Shown: in pieces, positions 7,885 through 15,595 of the stretch | Layout: the number at the start of each line of letters is the position of its first letter | Numbering within the stretch: the first letter of the stretch is position 1 | Position numbers and translations under genes: made by a program | Origin: Thalassobius sp002708925 | Lineage (GTDB): Bacteria; Pseudomonadota; Alphaproteobacteria; Rhodobacterales; Rhodobacteraceae | Direction of reading: 5' to 3' | Length of the DNA: 64,000 nt | Assembly: GCF_049803795.1 (NCBI RefSeq) | Contig: NZ_JBNAGJ010000003.1 | Span: 62,001 to 126,000 of the forward strand | Notes under the pieces: generated by a model | Told to the model about the DNA's origin: nothing | Database searches by the model: none | The model's input: the letters and a program-made list of their open reading frames with translations, nothing else

Positions 7885-8484
7885 TTACATGTCCAGAAAC
7901 ACGGTTTCCGCATCGCCCTGTAGGCGGATATCGAACCGATACTGGCCCGCGCCGGTTTTTCTGGCGATCAGAGTGTCCACACGGTTGCGCTGTTCGATCC
8001 GCATCAGCAGGGGGTCGGCGCTGTTGTCCTCGTCCTCGAAGTAGATGCGGGTTTGCAGGCCGATGTTGATGCCGCGGGCGACGATCCACAGCGCGATATG
8101 CGGGGCCTGGAAGCCGCCGCCGCGCATCGGGGTTTTGCCGGGCTTGACGGTGGTCAGGGTGAACTCGCCCGAGTCCTTGTCCGCGGCAAAGCGGCAAAAC
8201 CCGTTGACCTTGGGGTCTGCGCCGTCCTGACCGGGGAATTTGCCGGCGGCATCGGCCTGCCAGCTTTCGATCATCGCGTCGCGCAGCGCCCAGCCGGTGC
8301 CGTCATAGACGGAGCCCGTGATGGTGATCTGCTCGCCTGCGGCCCCGTTTTCGATGGCGCGCAGGCCCAGATCCTCGGGGTAGATGCCGGGATTGCCCGC
8401 GAACGAGGGGATCGCCCCGATATGCACGTAGGGCCCGGCGGTCTGCGAGGGGGTTTCGATCAGGGTATCGAGTTGCTGTACCAT
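7885..8484 (-). CDS. pcaG: Protocatechuate 3,4-dioxygenase, alpha subunit
   Basis: PcaG is the non-catalytic partner of PcaH in the intradiol dioxygenase that opens the ring of protocatechuate. The 199-residue protein has the intradiol fold (SQTAGPYVHIG near the N-terminus, GSVYDGTGWALRDAMIESWQAD near residue 58) but replaces the iron ligands present in the beta subunit, as expected for an alpha subunit. It begins four bases after the pcaH stop. The usual order H-G is kept. Confidence 0.95.
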   Translation of the reverse strand: MVQQLDTLIETPSQTAGPYVHIGAIPSFAGNPGIYPEDLGLRAIENGAAGEQITITGSVYDGTGWALRDAMIESWQADAAGKFPGQDGADPKVNGFCRFAADKDSGEFTLTTVKPGKTPMRGGGFQAPHIALWIVARGINIGLQTRIYFEDEDNSADPLLMRIEQRNRVDTLIARKTGAGQYRFDIRLQGDAETVFLDM

Positions 8485-8488
8485 TCTC

Positions 8489-9238
8489 TTACATCCCTTC
8501 CAGTTTGTTTTCGAACATGGTCTGGCGACGGCCGCGCAGCACGATGTCGAACTTATAGGCCAGGAAATCCAGCGGCCGTGATTTCGAGAAATCCAGCGGC
8601 GCGACCAGCCGGTCCAGTTGGCTGCGCTGCTTGATGGTGGCCGCGATGGGGCAGTGGTTGATCAGCGGGTCGCCCTCGAAATACATCTGGGTGATCAGGC
8701 GCTGCGCAAAGCTGTGACCGAAGACCGAGATATGGATATGCATCGGGCGCCAGTCATTCGCGCGGTTGGGCCAGGGATAGGCGCCGGGGCGGATGGTCAG
8801 GAATTCGTAATAGCCGTTCTCATCGGTGATGGTGCGCCCGCAGCCGCCAAAATTCGGATCCAGCGGGGCGAAATACGTGTCCTTGATGTGGCGATAGCGG
8901 CCGCCGGCATTGGCCTGCCAGATCTCGACCAGAGTGTTCGGCACGGGGCGGCCGTTTTCGTCCAGCACGCGTCCGTGCATCAAGATGCGCTCGCCCACGG
9001 CGGGTTTGCTGGCATCCTTTGAAAAATTGATGATCAGGTTATTGTCCAGCGGTCCCAGCAAAGAATGGCCAAAGCGCGGGCCGGTTTCCTCGGACAGGGT
9101 GGTTTCCATCGACAAAAGCGGCCATTTGGGCGAACGCGGCACGCTGGTTTTGTAGTCAATGTCATAGGCGGGCGGGTGCACGGCCCGGTTTCTGGGGATC
9201 AGTGGCCCCAGATCCGTGGGGATGATCGGATCGCTCAT
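8489..9238 (-). CDS. pcaH: Protocatechuate 3,4-dioxygenase, beta subunit
   Basis: PcaH binds the catalytic Fe(III) and cleaves protocatechuate with O2 to 3-carboxy-cis,cis-muconate. All four iron ligands are visible: Y115 (GGRYRHI), Y154 (PGAYPWP), H167 and H169 (RPMHIHIS). They are offset by exactly seven from Y108, Y147, H160 and H162 of the Pseudomonas enzyme, which supports the ATG at 9238. Length 249. Its start overlaps the pcaC stop as ATGA, so the operon is translationally coupled here. Confidence 0.97.
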   Translation of the reverse strand: MSDPIIPTDLGPLIPRNRAVHPPAYDIDYKTSVPRSPKWPLLSMETTLSEETGPRFGHSLLGPLDNNLIINFSKDASKPAVGERILMHGRVLDENGRPVPNTLVEIWQANAGGRYRHIKDTYFAPLDPNFGGCGRTITDENGYYEFLTIRPGAYPWPNRANDWRPMHIHISVFGHSFAQRLITQMYFEGDPLINHCPIAATIKQRSQLDRLVAPLDFSKSRPLDFLAYKFDIVLRGRRQTMFENKLEGM

Positions 9239-9618
9239 TCCTGGGTCTCCTCCATTTCGGCATAGGTTGCCTTGGCGATTTTCAATGCGTGATTTGCACG
9301 GGGAACCCCCGCGTAGATCGCAACGTGCTGGAAGGCTTCCAACACGTCTTGTTTGCTGGCTCCGGTCCGGGCGGTGGCCCGGATGTGCATGGCGATTTCC
9401 TCAAAGTTCCCGGTGGCCGCCAAAAGAGCCAGAGTGATCATGGACCGTTCGCGCGCGGATATTCCATCGGAGGCCCAGACAGTGCCCCAGGCGCCCTCGG
9501 TAATGAGGGTCTGGAAGGCTTCGTCAAAGGGGGTCTTGGCGGCCTCGGCACGGTCCACATGGGCATCGCCCAACACCGAACGGCGCACCTGCATCCCCTT
9601 TTCATAGCGATCAGACAT
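9235..9618 (-). CDS. pcaC: 4-carboxymuconolactone decarboxylase
   Basis: PcaC decarboxylates 4-carboxymuconolactone to 3-oxoadipate enol-lactone. The 127-residue protein has the complete CMD-family core, with SARERSMITLALLAATGN and a helix ending in HIRATARTGASKQDVLEAF, and is of normal length for a stand-alone PcaC (not fused to PcaD as in actinobacteria). The start overlaps the pcaD 3' end by eight bases, and the stop overlaps the pcaH start. Confidence 0.95.
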   Translation of the reverse strand: MSDRYEKGMQVRRSVLGDAHVDRAEAAKTPFDEAFQTLITEGAWGTVWASDGISARERSMITLALLAATGNFEEIAMHIRATARTGASKQDVLEAFQHVAIYAGVPRANHALKIAKATYAEMEETQE

Positions 9619-10399
9619 GTCCTGTCTCCTTCAGGAAATTCGTTAAAACCTCTGCGTATTCAGCAGGTTGTTCGACACAAGGCAGATGGCCCGCCTTGCG
9701 GATCAGATGAAATTTGCTGCCCGGCACCAGATCGACGGTTTCGCGCACCAGATCCGGCGGGGTCGAGCCATCGTCAGACCCGGCAATCCCCAGCAGGGGC
9801 AGGCGCAATCCGCTGGTTGGCGTGTAGAAATCGGTGCCCGCAATCGCGGCGCAGCAGCCCACGTAGCCTTGGACCGGCTGACGCACCAGCATGTTGCGCC
9901 AGGCCTGGAACTGGGCGGTTTTCTGGAAGGGTTTCGAGAACCAGCGCTCCAGAATTGGGCCTTCCAGGGCCTCGATACCGCCGTCCTTGACGGCCTGAAT
10001 GCGGTCGGCCCACATGTCGGGCTGGCCGATCTTGGCGGCGGTGTTCGACAGCACCACGGCACGCACCAGATCCAGACGTTTGACCGCCAGCCCCTGGGCG
10101 ATCATGCCGCCGATGCTAAGCCCGACGAACAGGCAATCCTTGACCTGAAGATGATCCAGCAGACGCTCGATATCGCGCACCAATGTACCCATCGAGTACG
10201 GCCCCGGCGTGCATTCCGACAGCCCATGCCCGCGTTTGTCATAGCGGATCAGGCGCAGGCCCTGGGGCAGCAGCGGGATCACCTGATCCCACAGCCGCAG
10301 ATCGGTGCCCAGCGAATTGGCAAAGACGACAGGCGCACCTGTCGGGGCTCCATCCTCGCGGTAATGGAGCTTTACATCTCCGAGGTCTGCAATTTTCAT
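9611..10399 (-). CDS. pcaD: 3-oxoadipate enol-lactonase
   Basis: PcaD hydrolyses the enol-lactone to 3-oxoadipate, the end product of this operon. The 262-residue alpha/beta hydrolase has the nucleophile elbow GLSIGG (S95) and a C-terminal catalytic histidine in AGHLPC. The early FANSLGTDLRLWDQ matches PcaD lactonases. Its ATG shares one base with the pobA stop (TGATG). No genes for 3-oxoadipate CoA-transferase or thiolase (pcaIJ, pcaF) lie in the window, so the last steps must be encoded elsewhere. Confidence 0.95.
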   Translation of the reverse strand: MKIADLGDVKLHYREDGAPTGAPVVFANSLGTDLRLWDQVIPLLPQGLRLIRYDKRGHGLSECTPGPYSMGTLVRDIERLLDHLQVKDCLFVGLSIGGMIAQGLAVKRLDLVRAVVLSNTAAKIGQPDMWADRIQAVKDGGIEALEGPILERWFSKPFQKTAQFQAWRNMLVRQPVQGYVGCCAAIAGTDFYTPTSGLRLPLLGIAGSDDGSTPPDLVRETVDLVPGSKFHLIRKAGHLPCVEQPAEYAEVLTNFLKETGHV

Positions 10400-11565
10400 C
10401 AGTAAGGCAATCCCACATAGTTTTCGGCCAGCACTTTTTGTGCGGCATCGTTGTCGCGTAGAAACTCAAGGTCTGCGCGTTGCATCTTGATGTCAAACTC
10501 GGATTGATCGGGGAAACGGTGCAGCAGGTTGGTCATCCACCAGCTGAAACGCTCGGCTTTCCAGATGCGGGACAGGGCCTTCTGGCTGTAGCTGTCCAGC
10601 CCGTGCGAGTCCTGATCCAGATAGTGCTGCTTCAGACCGTTATAGAGGTAATGAATGTCCGAGGCAGCGGTGTTCAGGCCTTTGGCGCCGGTGGGCGGCA
10701 CGATATGGGCCGCATCGCCACACAGGAACAGCGCGCCATAGCGCATGGGCTCGGTCACGAACGAGCGCAGCGGGGCGATGGATTTCTCGATCGAGGGGCC
10801 GGTGACCAGACGTTCGGCGGCCTCTTCGGGGATGCGGCGTTTCAGCTCTTCCCAGAAGGCGGCGTCGGTCCAGTCGTCGGGGCTGTCAGAGAGCGAGCAC
10901 TGGATGTAGTAGCGGCTGAGATTGGCGTTCCGCATCGAGCACAGCGCAAATCCGCGTTCGGAATTGGCATAGATCAGCTCGTCATCGACGGGGGGCGTTT
11001 CGGAAAGGATGCCCAGCCAGCCGAAGGGGTAGACCTTCTCGTATTCGCGGCGCACATCCAGCGGGATTGCCTGGCGCGAAGGGCCGTGGAACCCGTCGCA
11101 CCCAGCGATGAAATCGCAATCCAGACGCTGCGCCTGACCGTCCAGCGTGTAGGTGACATAGGGTTTGCCGGTCAGATCGTTCAGCTCGACATCGCTGACC
11201 CCATGGAGGACGGTGCCGCCCATCGCATCGCGCGCGTCATACAGATCGCGGGTGACCTCGGTCTGGCCGTAAACCACAACGTGATCGCCGGTGTGTTCGG
11301 TGAAATCAATGCGGAACTGCTGATTGTCATAGGCGATCAGCGTGCCGTCATGGACAAAGCCCTCGGCGTCCATGCGGCTGGCCACGCCGGCCTCGCGCAT
11401 CAGGTTCACAAAGCCGGTTTCCAGAACGCCCGCACGGATGCGGCCCAGCACGTATTCGCGGGTTTGCCGTTCCAGCACGACAGTTTCAATCCCCGCCTTG
11501 TGCAGAAGCTGAGACAAAAGCAGCCCGGACGGGCCACCACCGATGATGGCTACTTGAGTACGCAT
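10399..11565 (-). CDS. pobA: 4-hydroxybenzoate 3-monooxygenase
   Basis: PobA hydroxylates 4-hydroxybenzoate to protocatechuate with NADPH, FAD and O2, feeding the PcaGH dioxygenase. The 388-residue flavoprotein has the N-terminal dinucleotide fold (VAIIGGGPSGLLL, residues 5-17), the DG motif (CDGFHGPSR) and the second FAD motif (LFLCGDAAHIVPPTGAKGLN). The start at 11565 is preceded by a strong GGGAGGA site six bases upstream, whereas an in-frame codon twelve residues earlier has none. It is the first gene of the operon, and the region upstream carries the presumptive promoter. Confidence 0.96.
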   Translation of the reverse strand: MRTQVAIIGGGPSGLLLSQLLHKAGIETVVLERQTREYVLGRIRAGVLETGFVNLMREAGVASRMDAEGFVHDGTLIAYDNQQFRIDFTEHTGDHVVVYGQTEVTRDLYDARDAMGGTVLHGVSDVELNDLTGKPYVTYTLDGQAQRLDCDFIAGCDGFHGPSRQAIPLDVRREYEKVYPFGWLGILSETPPVDDELIYANSERGFALCSMRNANLSRYYIQCSLSDSPDDWTDAAFWEELKRRIPEEAAERLVTGPSIEKSIAPLRSFVTEPMRYGALFLCGDAAHIVPPTGAKGLNTAASDIHYLYNGLKQHYLDQDSHGLDSYSQKALSRIWKAERFSWWMTNLLHRFPDQSEFDIKMQRADLEFLRDNDAAQKVLAENYVGLPY

Positions 11566-11591
11566 GGATTTCCTCCCTGTTTGTTGTCGGG

Positions 11592-11643
11592 AAGGTTGCA
11601 AATTTAGTGTGCAGTGTCAATTAATTTTGCGCGAGGTAATTAA
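11592..11643 (-). promoter_or_regulatory. Candidate activator-dependent promoter of the pobA-pca operon
   Basis: On the minus strand a consensus -35 box TTGACA (plus 11615-11620) is followed at 17 bases by a poor -10 (AACCTT). Directly upstream of the -35 is an inverted repeat TTAATT-N11-AATTAA (11621-11643), a T-N11-A dyad of the kind LysR-type regulators use. PcaQ sites are placed similarly, but the known PcaQ consensus is not exactly present. Confidence 0.4.
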
Positions 11644-11798
11644 CGCTGTAAAATTGTTTGGAAAACAAGGCGATTACGCGCGCTCTTTCGGTGCAGGGCA
11701 GGGGGCAGCGGGGCGGCCGGTATGCAGGCAGGGGGCTGGATGCGCCAGAATCCCTTAGAATCCCCTCGGATATCCAGCCCGCCGCCCGGTCTGTCGAA

Positions 11799-12770
11799 TC
11801 ACAGGAATGCGGTCAGCGCATCCTGAAACATCTGCGGATCGACATTCCCGCCCGTCGCCACGGCGATCACCGCATCGCCCTGGAGCTGGTCGCCATGGAA
11901 CAGCGCTCCGGCCAGGGCCGCGGCTCCTCCGGGTTCGATCACGATTTTCAGCCGCAAAAAGGCCAGCGCCATGGCATGAAGGCATTCCGCATCCGTCACG
12001 ACAACACCCGGCCCACACAGGCGCTGCATGATCGGAAAGGTAATCTTCCCCGGTGCCGGGGTCAGGATCGCATCGCAGACAGAGCCCAAAGACGTCGGAT
12101 TAGGCTGAATGCGGCCGGTTTCCAGTGCGCGGCGTACATCGTCGAAGCCTTCGGGTTCTGCCGGGCGGGTCCGCAGCCCCGGTGCGCGGGCCTCTAGCGC
12201 CAGCGCAATCCCCGAGGTCAGCCCGCCGCCACCGCAGCAGACCAGAACATCGGCCGTTTCAAGGCCCTGCCGGGCTGCCTGCGCGGCGATCTCAAGCCCC
12301 ACCGTGCCCTGGCCCGCGATGACCTGCGGCTCGTCATAGGGTCTGATCAGGGTCAGCCCGCGTTCCTGCGCCAGGGTATCGCCGATCTCTTCTCGGTTTT
12401 CGGTTTCGCGGTCATACAGCACCACCTCGGCCCCCAGTGCGCGGGTGTTGTCAATCTTCAGTTGCGGCGCGTTCGAGGGCATGATGATCACAGCCGGCAC
12501 CCCGTGCTGCTGCGCCGCATAGGCCACACCCTGCGCGTGATTGCCGCTGGAAAAGGCGATCACCCCGCGTTTGCGCGTTTCGGGCGTCAGCGCGGACAGG
12601 GCCGCCCAGGCGCCGCGAAACTTGAAACTGCCGGTGTGTTGCAGGCATTCGGGTTTGACATACAGCCGGCGCCCGGCGATCTCATCCAAAAAGGGAGAGC
12701 TGAGCAAAGGCGTTTTGCGCACATGCCCCTTCAGGCGGGTCTGGGCGGCGTCGATCATCTGGATATTCAT
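11799..12770 (-). CDS. PLP-dependent threonine/serine dehydratase-like protein
   Basis: This 323-residue fold-type II PLP enzyme carries the lysine motif HTGSFKFRGA (K50) and the phosphate-binding glycine loop CCGGGGLTSG. It is the catalytic domain only, with no C-terminal ACT regulatory domain, so it resembles catabolic threonine dehydratase or 3-hydroxyaspartate dehydratase rather than IlvA. Substrate is uncertain. The ATG at 12770 overlaps the stop of the preceding hydrolase as ATGA. An alternative start six codons upstream would overlap more. Coupling to a dehalogenase and a hydrolase suggests that it removes a beta-hydroxyl (or beta-substituent) from an amino acid product. Confidence 0.85.
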   Translation of the reverse strand: MNIQMIDAAQTRLKGHVRKTPLLSSPFLDEIAGRRLYVKPECLQHTGSFKFRGAWAALSALTPETRKRGVIAFSSGNHAQGVAYAAQQHGVPAVIIMPSNAPQLKIDNTRALGAEVVLYDRETENREEIGDTLAQERGLTLIRPYDEPQVIAGQGTVGLEIAAQAARQGLETADVLVCCGGGGLTSGIALALEARAPGLRTRPAEPEGFDDVRRALETGRIQPNPTSLGSVCDAILTPAPGKITFPIMQRLCGPGVVVTDAECLHAMALAFLRLKIVIEPGGAAALAGALFHGDQLQGDAVIAVATGGNVDPQMFQDALTAFL

Positions 12771-13591
12771 TGCATTTGCTCCAGCCATGTGTGCAGCGCT
12801 TCCAGCGCCTGAGGTTCATCCAGAAATGGCACATGAGCGCGATCAGGCACATGGGCGGTGATCAGGCCGGGCATGAATTCGGCCATTTTTTGGACTGCAT
12901 CTTGGGTCAGCAGGTCCGAGTTTTCCCCATGGATCACGGCGCAGGGCAGGGGGGCGATCGCAGCAAAGAGCGGCCACAGATCGGGGGCCTCGCCCTGGGC
13001 CAGCCCCTCAAGCACGGCATCGCGCAGTTTTGGGTCATAGTTGATCAGCACGCCGGTCGGGGTTTCCACATGAGTGTGGCTGGCCTCTTGCTGCCAGCGG
13101 GTCAGCGGGACATTGGCAAATCCGGGCAGGGCGGCGCGCTGGCGGGCAAATGCGTCCAGCGTTTTGGCCTGCGGGTTCTTGCCCAGATAGCCCATGATGG
13201 CGGTCAGCCCGTCCATGTTCAGCTCGGGGCCGACGTCATTCAGGGCCACCCCCAGCAGCCCGTCCTTGGCCGTTGCAGCCAGCACCATCGCGATCAGCCC
13301 CCCGCGCGAGGTGCCCAGGATGGCGACCTTGGGCAGGTGCAGATGGGCCAGCAATTCCAGCACGTCCAGGGCCTCGCGCTGGATGGAATAGGTGGTGTAA
13401 TCCTCGGCCCAGCCCGAGCGCCCCCGCCCGCGATAATCCATCCGGATCAGGCGGCATCCGGGCAGGTGCGGGGCGACGAAATCGAAATCGCGCGCGTTCC
13501 GCGTCAGCCCGGCCAGGCACAGAACCGGCAGGCCGGTCCCCGCGTCCTCATAGTAGATTTCAATGCCGTCCGAAGTGGTGAAATAGGCCAA
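12767..13591 (-). CDS. Alpha/beta hydrolase
   Basis: This 274-residue alpha/beta hydrolase has a nucleophile elbow GTSRGG (S95), an oxyanion-loop region VLCLAGLTRNARDF and a C-terminal catalytic histidine in DRAHVPFLDEP. The family includes carboxylesterases, lactonases and C-C hydrolases, and the sequence does not decide among them. Only one base separates it from the upstream dehalogenase stop, and its own stop overlaps the dehydratase start, so the three genes form one translation-coupled unit. Confidence 0.85.
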   Translation of the reverse strand: MAYFTTSDGIEIYYEDAGTGLPVLCLAGLTRNARDFDFVAPHLPGCRLIRMDYRGRGRSGWAEDYTTYSIQREALDVLELLAHLHLPKVAILGTSRGGLIAMVLAATAKDGLLGVALNDVGPELNMDGLTAIMGYLGKNPQAKTLDAFARQRAALPGFANVPLTRWQQEASHTHVETPTGVLINYDPKLRDAVLEGLAQGEAPDLWPLFAAIAPLPCAVIHGENSDLLTQDAVQKMAEFMPGLITAHVPDRAHVPFLDEPQALEALHTWLEQMQ

Positions 13592-13592
13592 A

Positions 13593-14279
13593 TCACGCCC
13601 CTGCTATTTCTGGAATCCCGGTCAAATCTGTCAGGATATGCTGCGGTTCGGACGGGAGCCTGTCCACGGGCTCAGCCTTGCGATTGACCCAGGCGGTCTG
13701 AAAGCCATAGCCTGCCGCCGCCGCCGCATCCCATCCGTTAGACGAGACAAACAGAACCTGCGCGGGTGTGCAACCAAAGCGTTGCCCCACCAAGTCATAG
13801 ACCCGCGCGTCGGGCTTGAAAACGCCAACGGATTCCACAGACAGGCAGTCATCCAGCACATGGGCCACCCCGGCCGAGCGCACCGCTCCGGCCAGCATAT
13901 CGGGCGATCCGTTGGACAGGATCGCGGTGGACAGCCCGGCCTGTTTCAGCGCAGCCAGCATGGCGGGGACTTCGGGGTAGGCGGACAGTTCCCAATAAAG
14001 TTGCAGCAGACGGGCGCGCAGATCGGTATCCTCGTCCAGCCCCAGAGCCTGAAGCGCCCAGTCCAGCCCGTCCTGCGTGACCTGCCAGAAATCGCAGTGC
14101 TGCCCCATCACGGCGCGCAGCCAGCTGTATTGCAGCTGTTTCTGGCGCCAGTGCTCGGCCAGTTCGGGCCAGGTGCGGGCCAGCGCCGCGCGGCCGGGCT
14201 CGGCTGCGGCTTCGCGTGCGGCGGCGGTGACGTCGAATAAGGTTCCGTAAGCATCGAAGATGCAGGTTGTGATGGTCAT
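13593..14279 (-). CDS. L-2-haloacid dehalogenase (HAD type II)
   Basis: This 228-residue enzyme should hydrolyse (S)-2-haloalkanoic acids to (R)-2-hydroxy acids. The HAD type II motifs are all present: the nucleophile D9 in FDAYGTLFD, SNGSP (near 122), K155 in FKPDARVYDL, and the type II hallmark SSNGWDAAAAAGYGF (near 179). The start at 14279 is preceded by GGGGAGGAG at good spacing. Further upstream in-frame codons would add about 20 non-conserved residues. It is the first gene of a three-gene minus-strand unit and is divergent from the FKBP gene. Confidence 0.9.
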   Translation of the reverse strand: MTITTCIFDAYGTLFDVTAAAREAAAEPGRAALARTWPELAEHWRQKQLQYSWLRAVMGQHCDFWQVTQDGLDWALQALGLDEDTDLRARLLQLYWELSAYPEVPAMLAALKQAGLSTAILSNGSPDMLAGAVRSAGVAHVLDDCLSVESVGVFKPDARVYDLVGQRFGCTPAQVLFVSSNGWDAAAAAGYGFQTAWVNRKAEPVDRLPSEPQHILTDLTGIPEIAGA

Positions 14280-14451
14280 GGCGGCTCCTCCCCTGATGTT
14301 CAGACAGTGACATGGGGCCGCCTTCCGCGAAAGCCACAAATCCCCCGATTTGCAATCCCCGCCCTGGGCAGATAGGCTGCGCGCAACCCGCCAGAGAACC
14401 CGCCCGATGGGGTGGCCTCTTCATTCATTTCCAGACATGACAGGAAACCTT

Positions 14452-14880
14452 ATGACCGAAGTCAAATCGGGCGATACCGTCCGTATTCATTACACCGGCA
14501 CGCTGGCTGACGGCACCACGTTCGACAGCTCGGAAGGGCGTGATCCGCTGGAATTCACCGTCGGTTCCGGCCAGATTATCCCCGGTCTGGACAAGGCGCT
14601 GCCCGGCATGACCGTGGGCGAGAAAAAGACCGTCGAGATCGAACCCGCCGAGGCCTATGGCGAAACTCACCCTGACGCGATCCAGGCGATCCCGCGTTCC
14701 AACGTGCCGGCGGAAATCCCGCTGGAGGTGGGCTTGCAGCTGCAAATGCAGTCGCCCTCGGGGCAGGTTGTGCCGGTCACCGTGGTGGAAATCACCGAAG
14801 AAGAGGTCACGCTGGACGCCAACCACCCGCTGGCCGGCAAGGCGCTGACTTTTGCGTTCGAAATCGTCTCGGTCAACTGA
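14452..14880 (+). CDS. FKBP-type peptidyl-prolyl cis-trans isomerase (SlyD-like)
   Basis: This cytoplasmic folding helper catalyses proline isomerisation. The 142-residue protein has the FKBP core VRIHYTGTLADGTTFDSSEGRDPLEF at residues 9-34 and an insert-in-flap domain (EAYGETHPDAIQAIPRSN), as in SlyD and FkpB. It lacks the histidine/cysteine-rich metal tail of E. coli SlyD. The ATG at 14452 follows AGGAAA at correct spacing. A longer frame from 14350 would add 34 unlikely residues. A strong terminator follows 20 bases after the stop. Confidence 0.9.
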   Translation: MTEVKSGDTVRIHYTGTLADGTTFDSSEGRDPLEFTVGSGQIIPGLDKALPGMTVGEKKTVEIEPAEAYGETHPDAIQAIPRSNVPAEIPLEVGLQLQMQSPSGQVVPVTVVEITEEEVTLDANHPLAGKALTFAFEIVSVN

Positions 14881-14900
14881 TCGGGTCCGCATGACGTAAG

Positions 14901-14926
14901 AGCCCCGCCATCGTGCGGGGCTTTTT
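14901..14926 (+). terminator. Rho-independent terminator after the FKBP gene
   Basis: A stem AGCCCCGC/GCGGGGCT with a short loop is followed by TTTTT, 20 bases after the stop. Confidence 0.9.
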
Positions 14927-14974
14927 GCATGGGGCAAGCCTTGCTATCCTGGGGCGGCAGACCCGGAGGATACC

Positions 14975-15595
14975 ATGCCCAACACTGCCGAAACCCTGCT
15001 TCAACGCATCCGAGAGCTTCAGGACGAGTTCGAGCACGAGCTTGCCAAACGTCGCGCGGCCTTTCGCTATCATCTGGAAAATGGCCGTGTCGTCTGGGAG
15101 GAAGAGGCCCGACGCCAACACCGCGCCCTGCGGGTTCGCTGGCTGGCCTTTCTGCGGCGTACGCGCCCGCTGACGGTGATTACGGCGCCGGTGATTTATG
15201 CGCTGATCATTCCCTTCGTGCTGCTGGATCTGTTCGTCACCGTGTATCACGCGATCTGTTTTCCGGTGTATGGCATCCCCAAGGTCCGCCGGTCGGATCA
15301 CATCCGCATTGATCGCCACCATCTGGCCTATCTGAATGGCATCCAGAAACTGAACTGCGTTTATTGCGGCTATTGCAACGGGTTGCTGGCCTATGTGCGG
15401 GAAGTCGCCGGCCGGACCGAGGCCTACTGGTGCCCGATCAAACATGCCGCCCGTGTGGACGGACGGCATGGGCACTATGCGGATTTTCTGGAATATGGAG
15501 ATGGGGCCGGATATGACGCCGGGGTTGCCGCCTCGCGCAGGAAGCTGAAGGATCTTGCGGATCAGCCGCCCGGTGCTGCGGCCTCAGACGAATGA
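14975..15595 (+). CDS. Unrecognised membrane protein with cysteine-rich cytoplasmic tail
   Basis: I do not recognise a named family for this 206-residue protein. Residues 5-50 are charged and helical (likely coiled coil). Residues 67-97 form one long or two short hydrophobic segments (VITAPVIYALIIPFVLLDLFV). The C-terminal part has CVYCGYC (three cysteines near residue 128-134) and later YWCPIKHA, a C/H set that could bind zinc or an iron-sulfur centre. A possible start-site aid is CCCGGAGG seven bases before the ATG. Its 3' end overlaps that of the convergent quinone reductase gene by 12 bases. Confidence 0.75.
   Translation: MPNTAETLLQRIRELQDEFEHELAKRRAAFRYHLENGRVVWEEEARRQHRALRVRWLAFLRRTRPLTVITAPVIYALIIPFVLLDLFVTVYHAICFPVYGIPKVRRSDHIRIDRHHLAYLNGIQKLNCVYCGYCNGLLAYVREVAGRTEAYWCPIKHAARVDGRHGHYADFLEYGDGAGYDAGVAASRRKLKDLADQPPGAAASDE

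Noticed and set aside
11621..11643. PcaQ binding site
   Set aside because: The dyad is A/T-rich with N11 spacing but does not fit the ATAACC-N4-GGTTAA consensus, so I call it only a LysR-type candidate.
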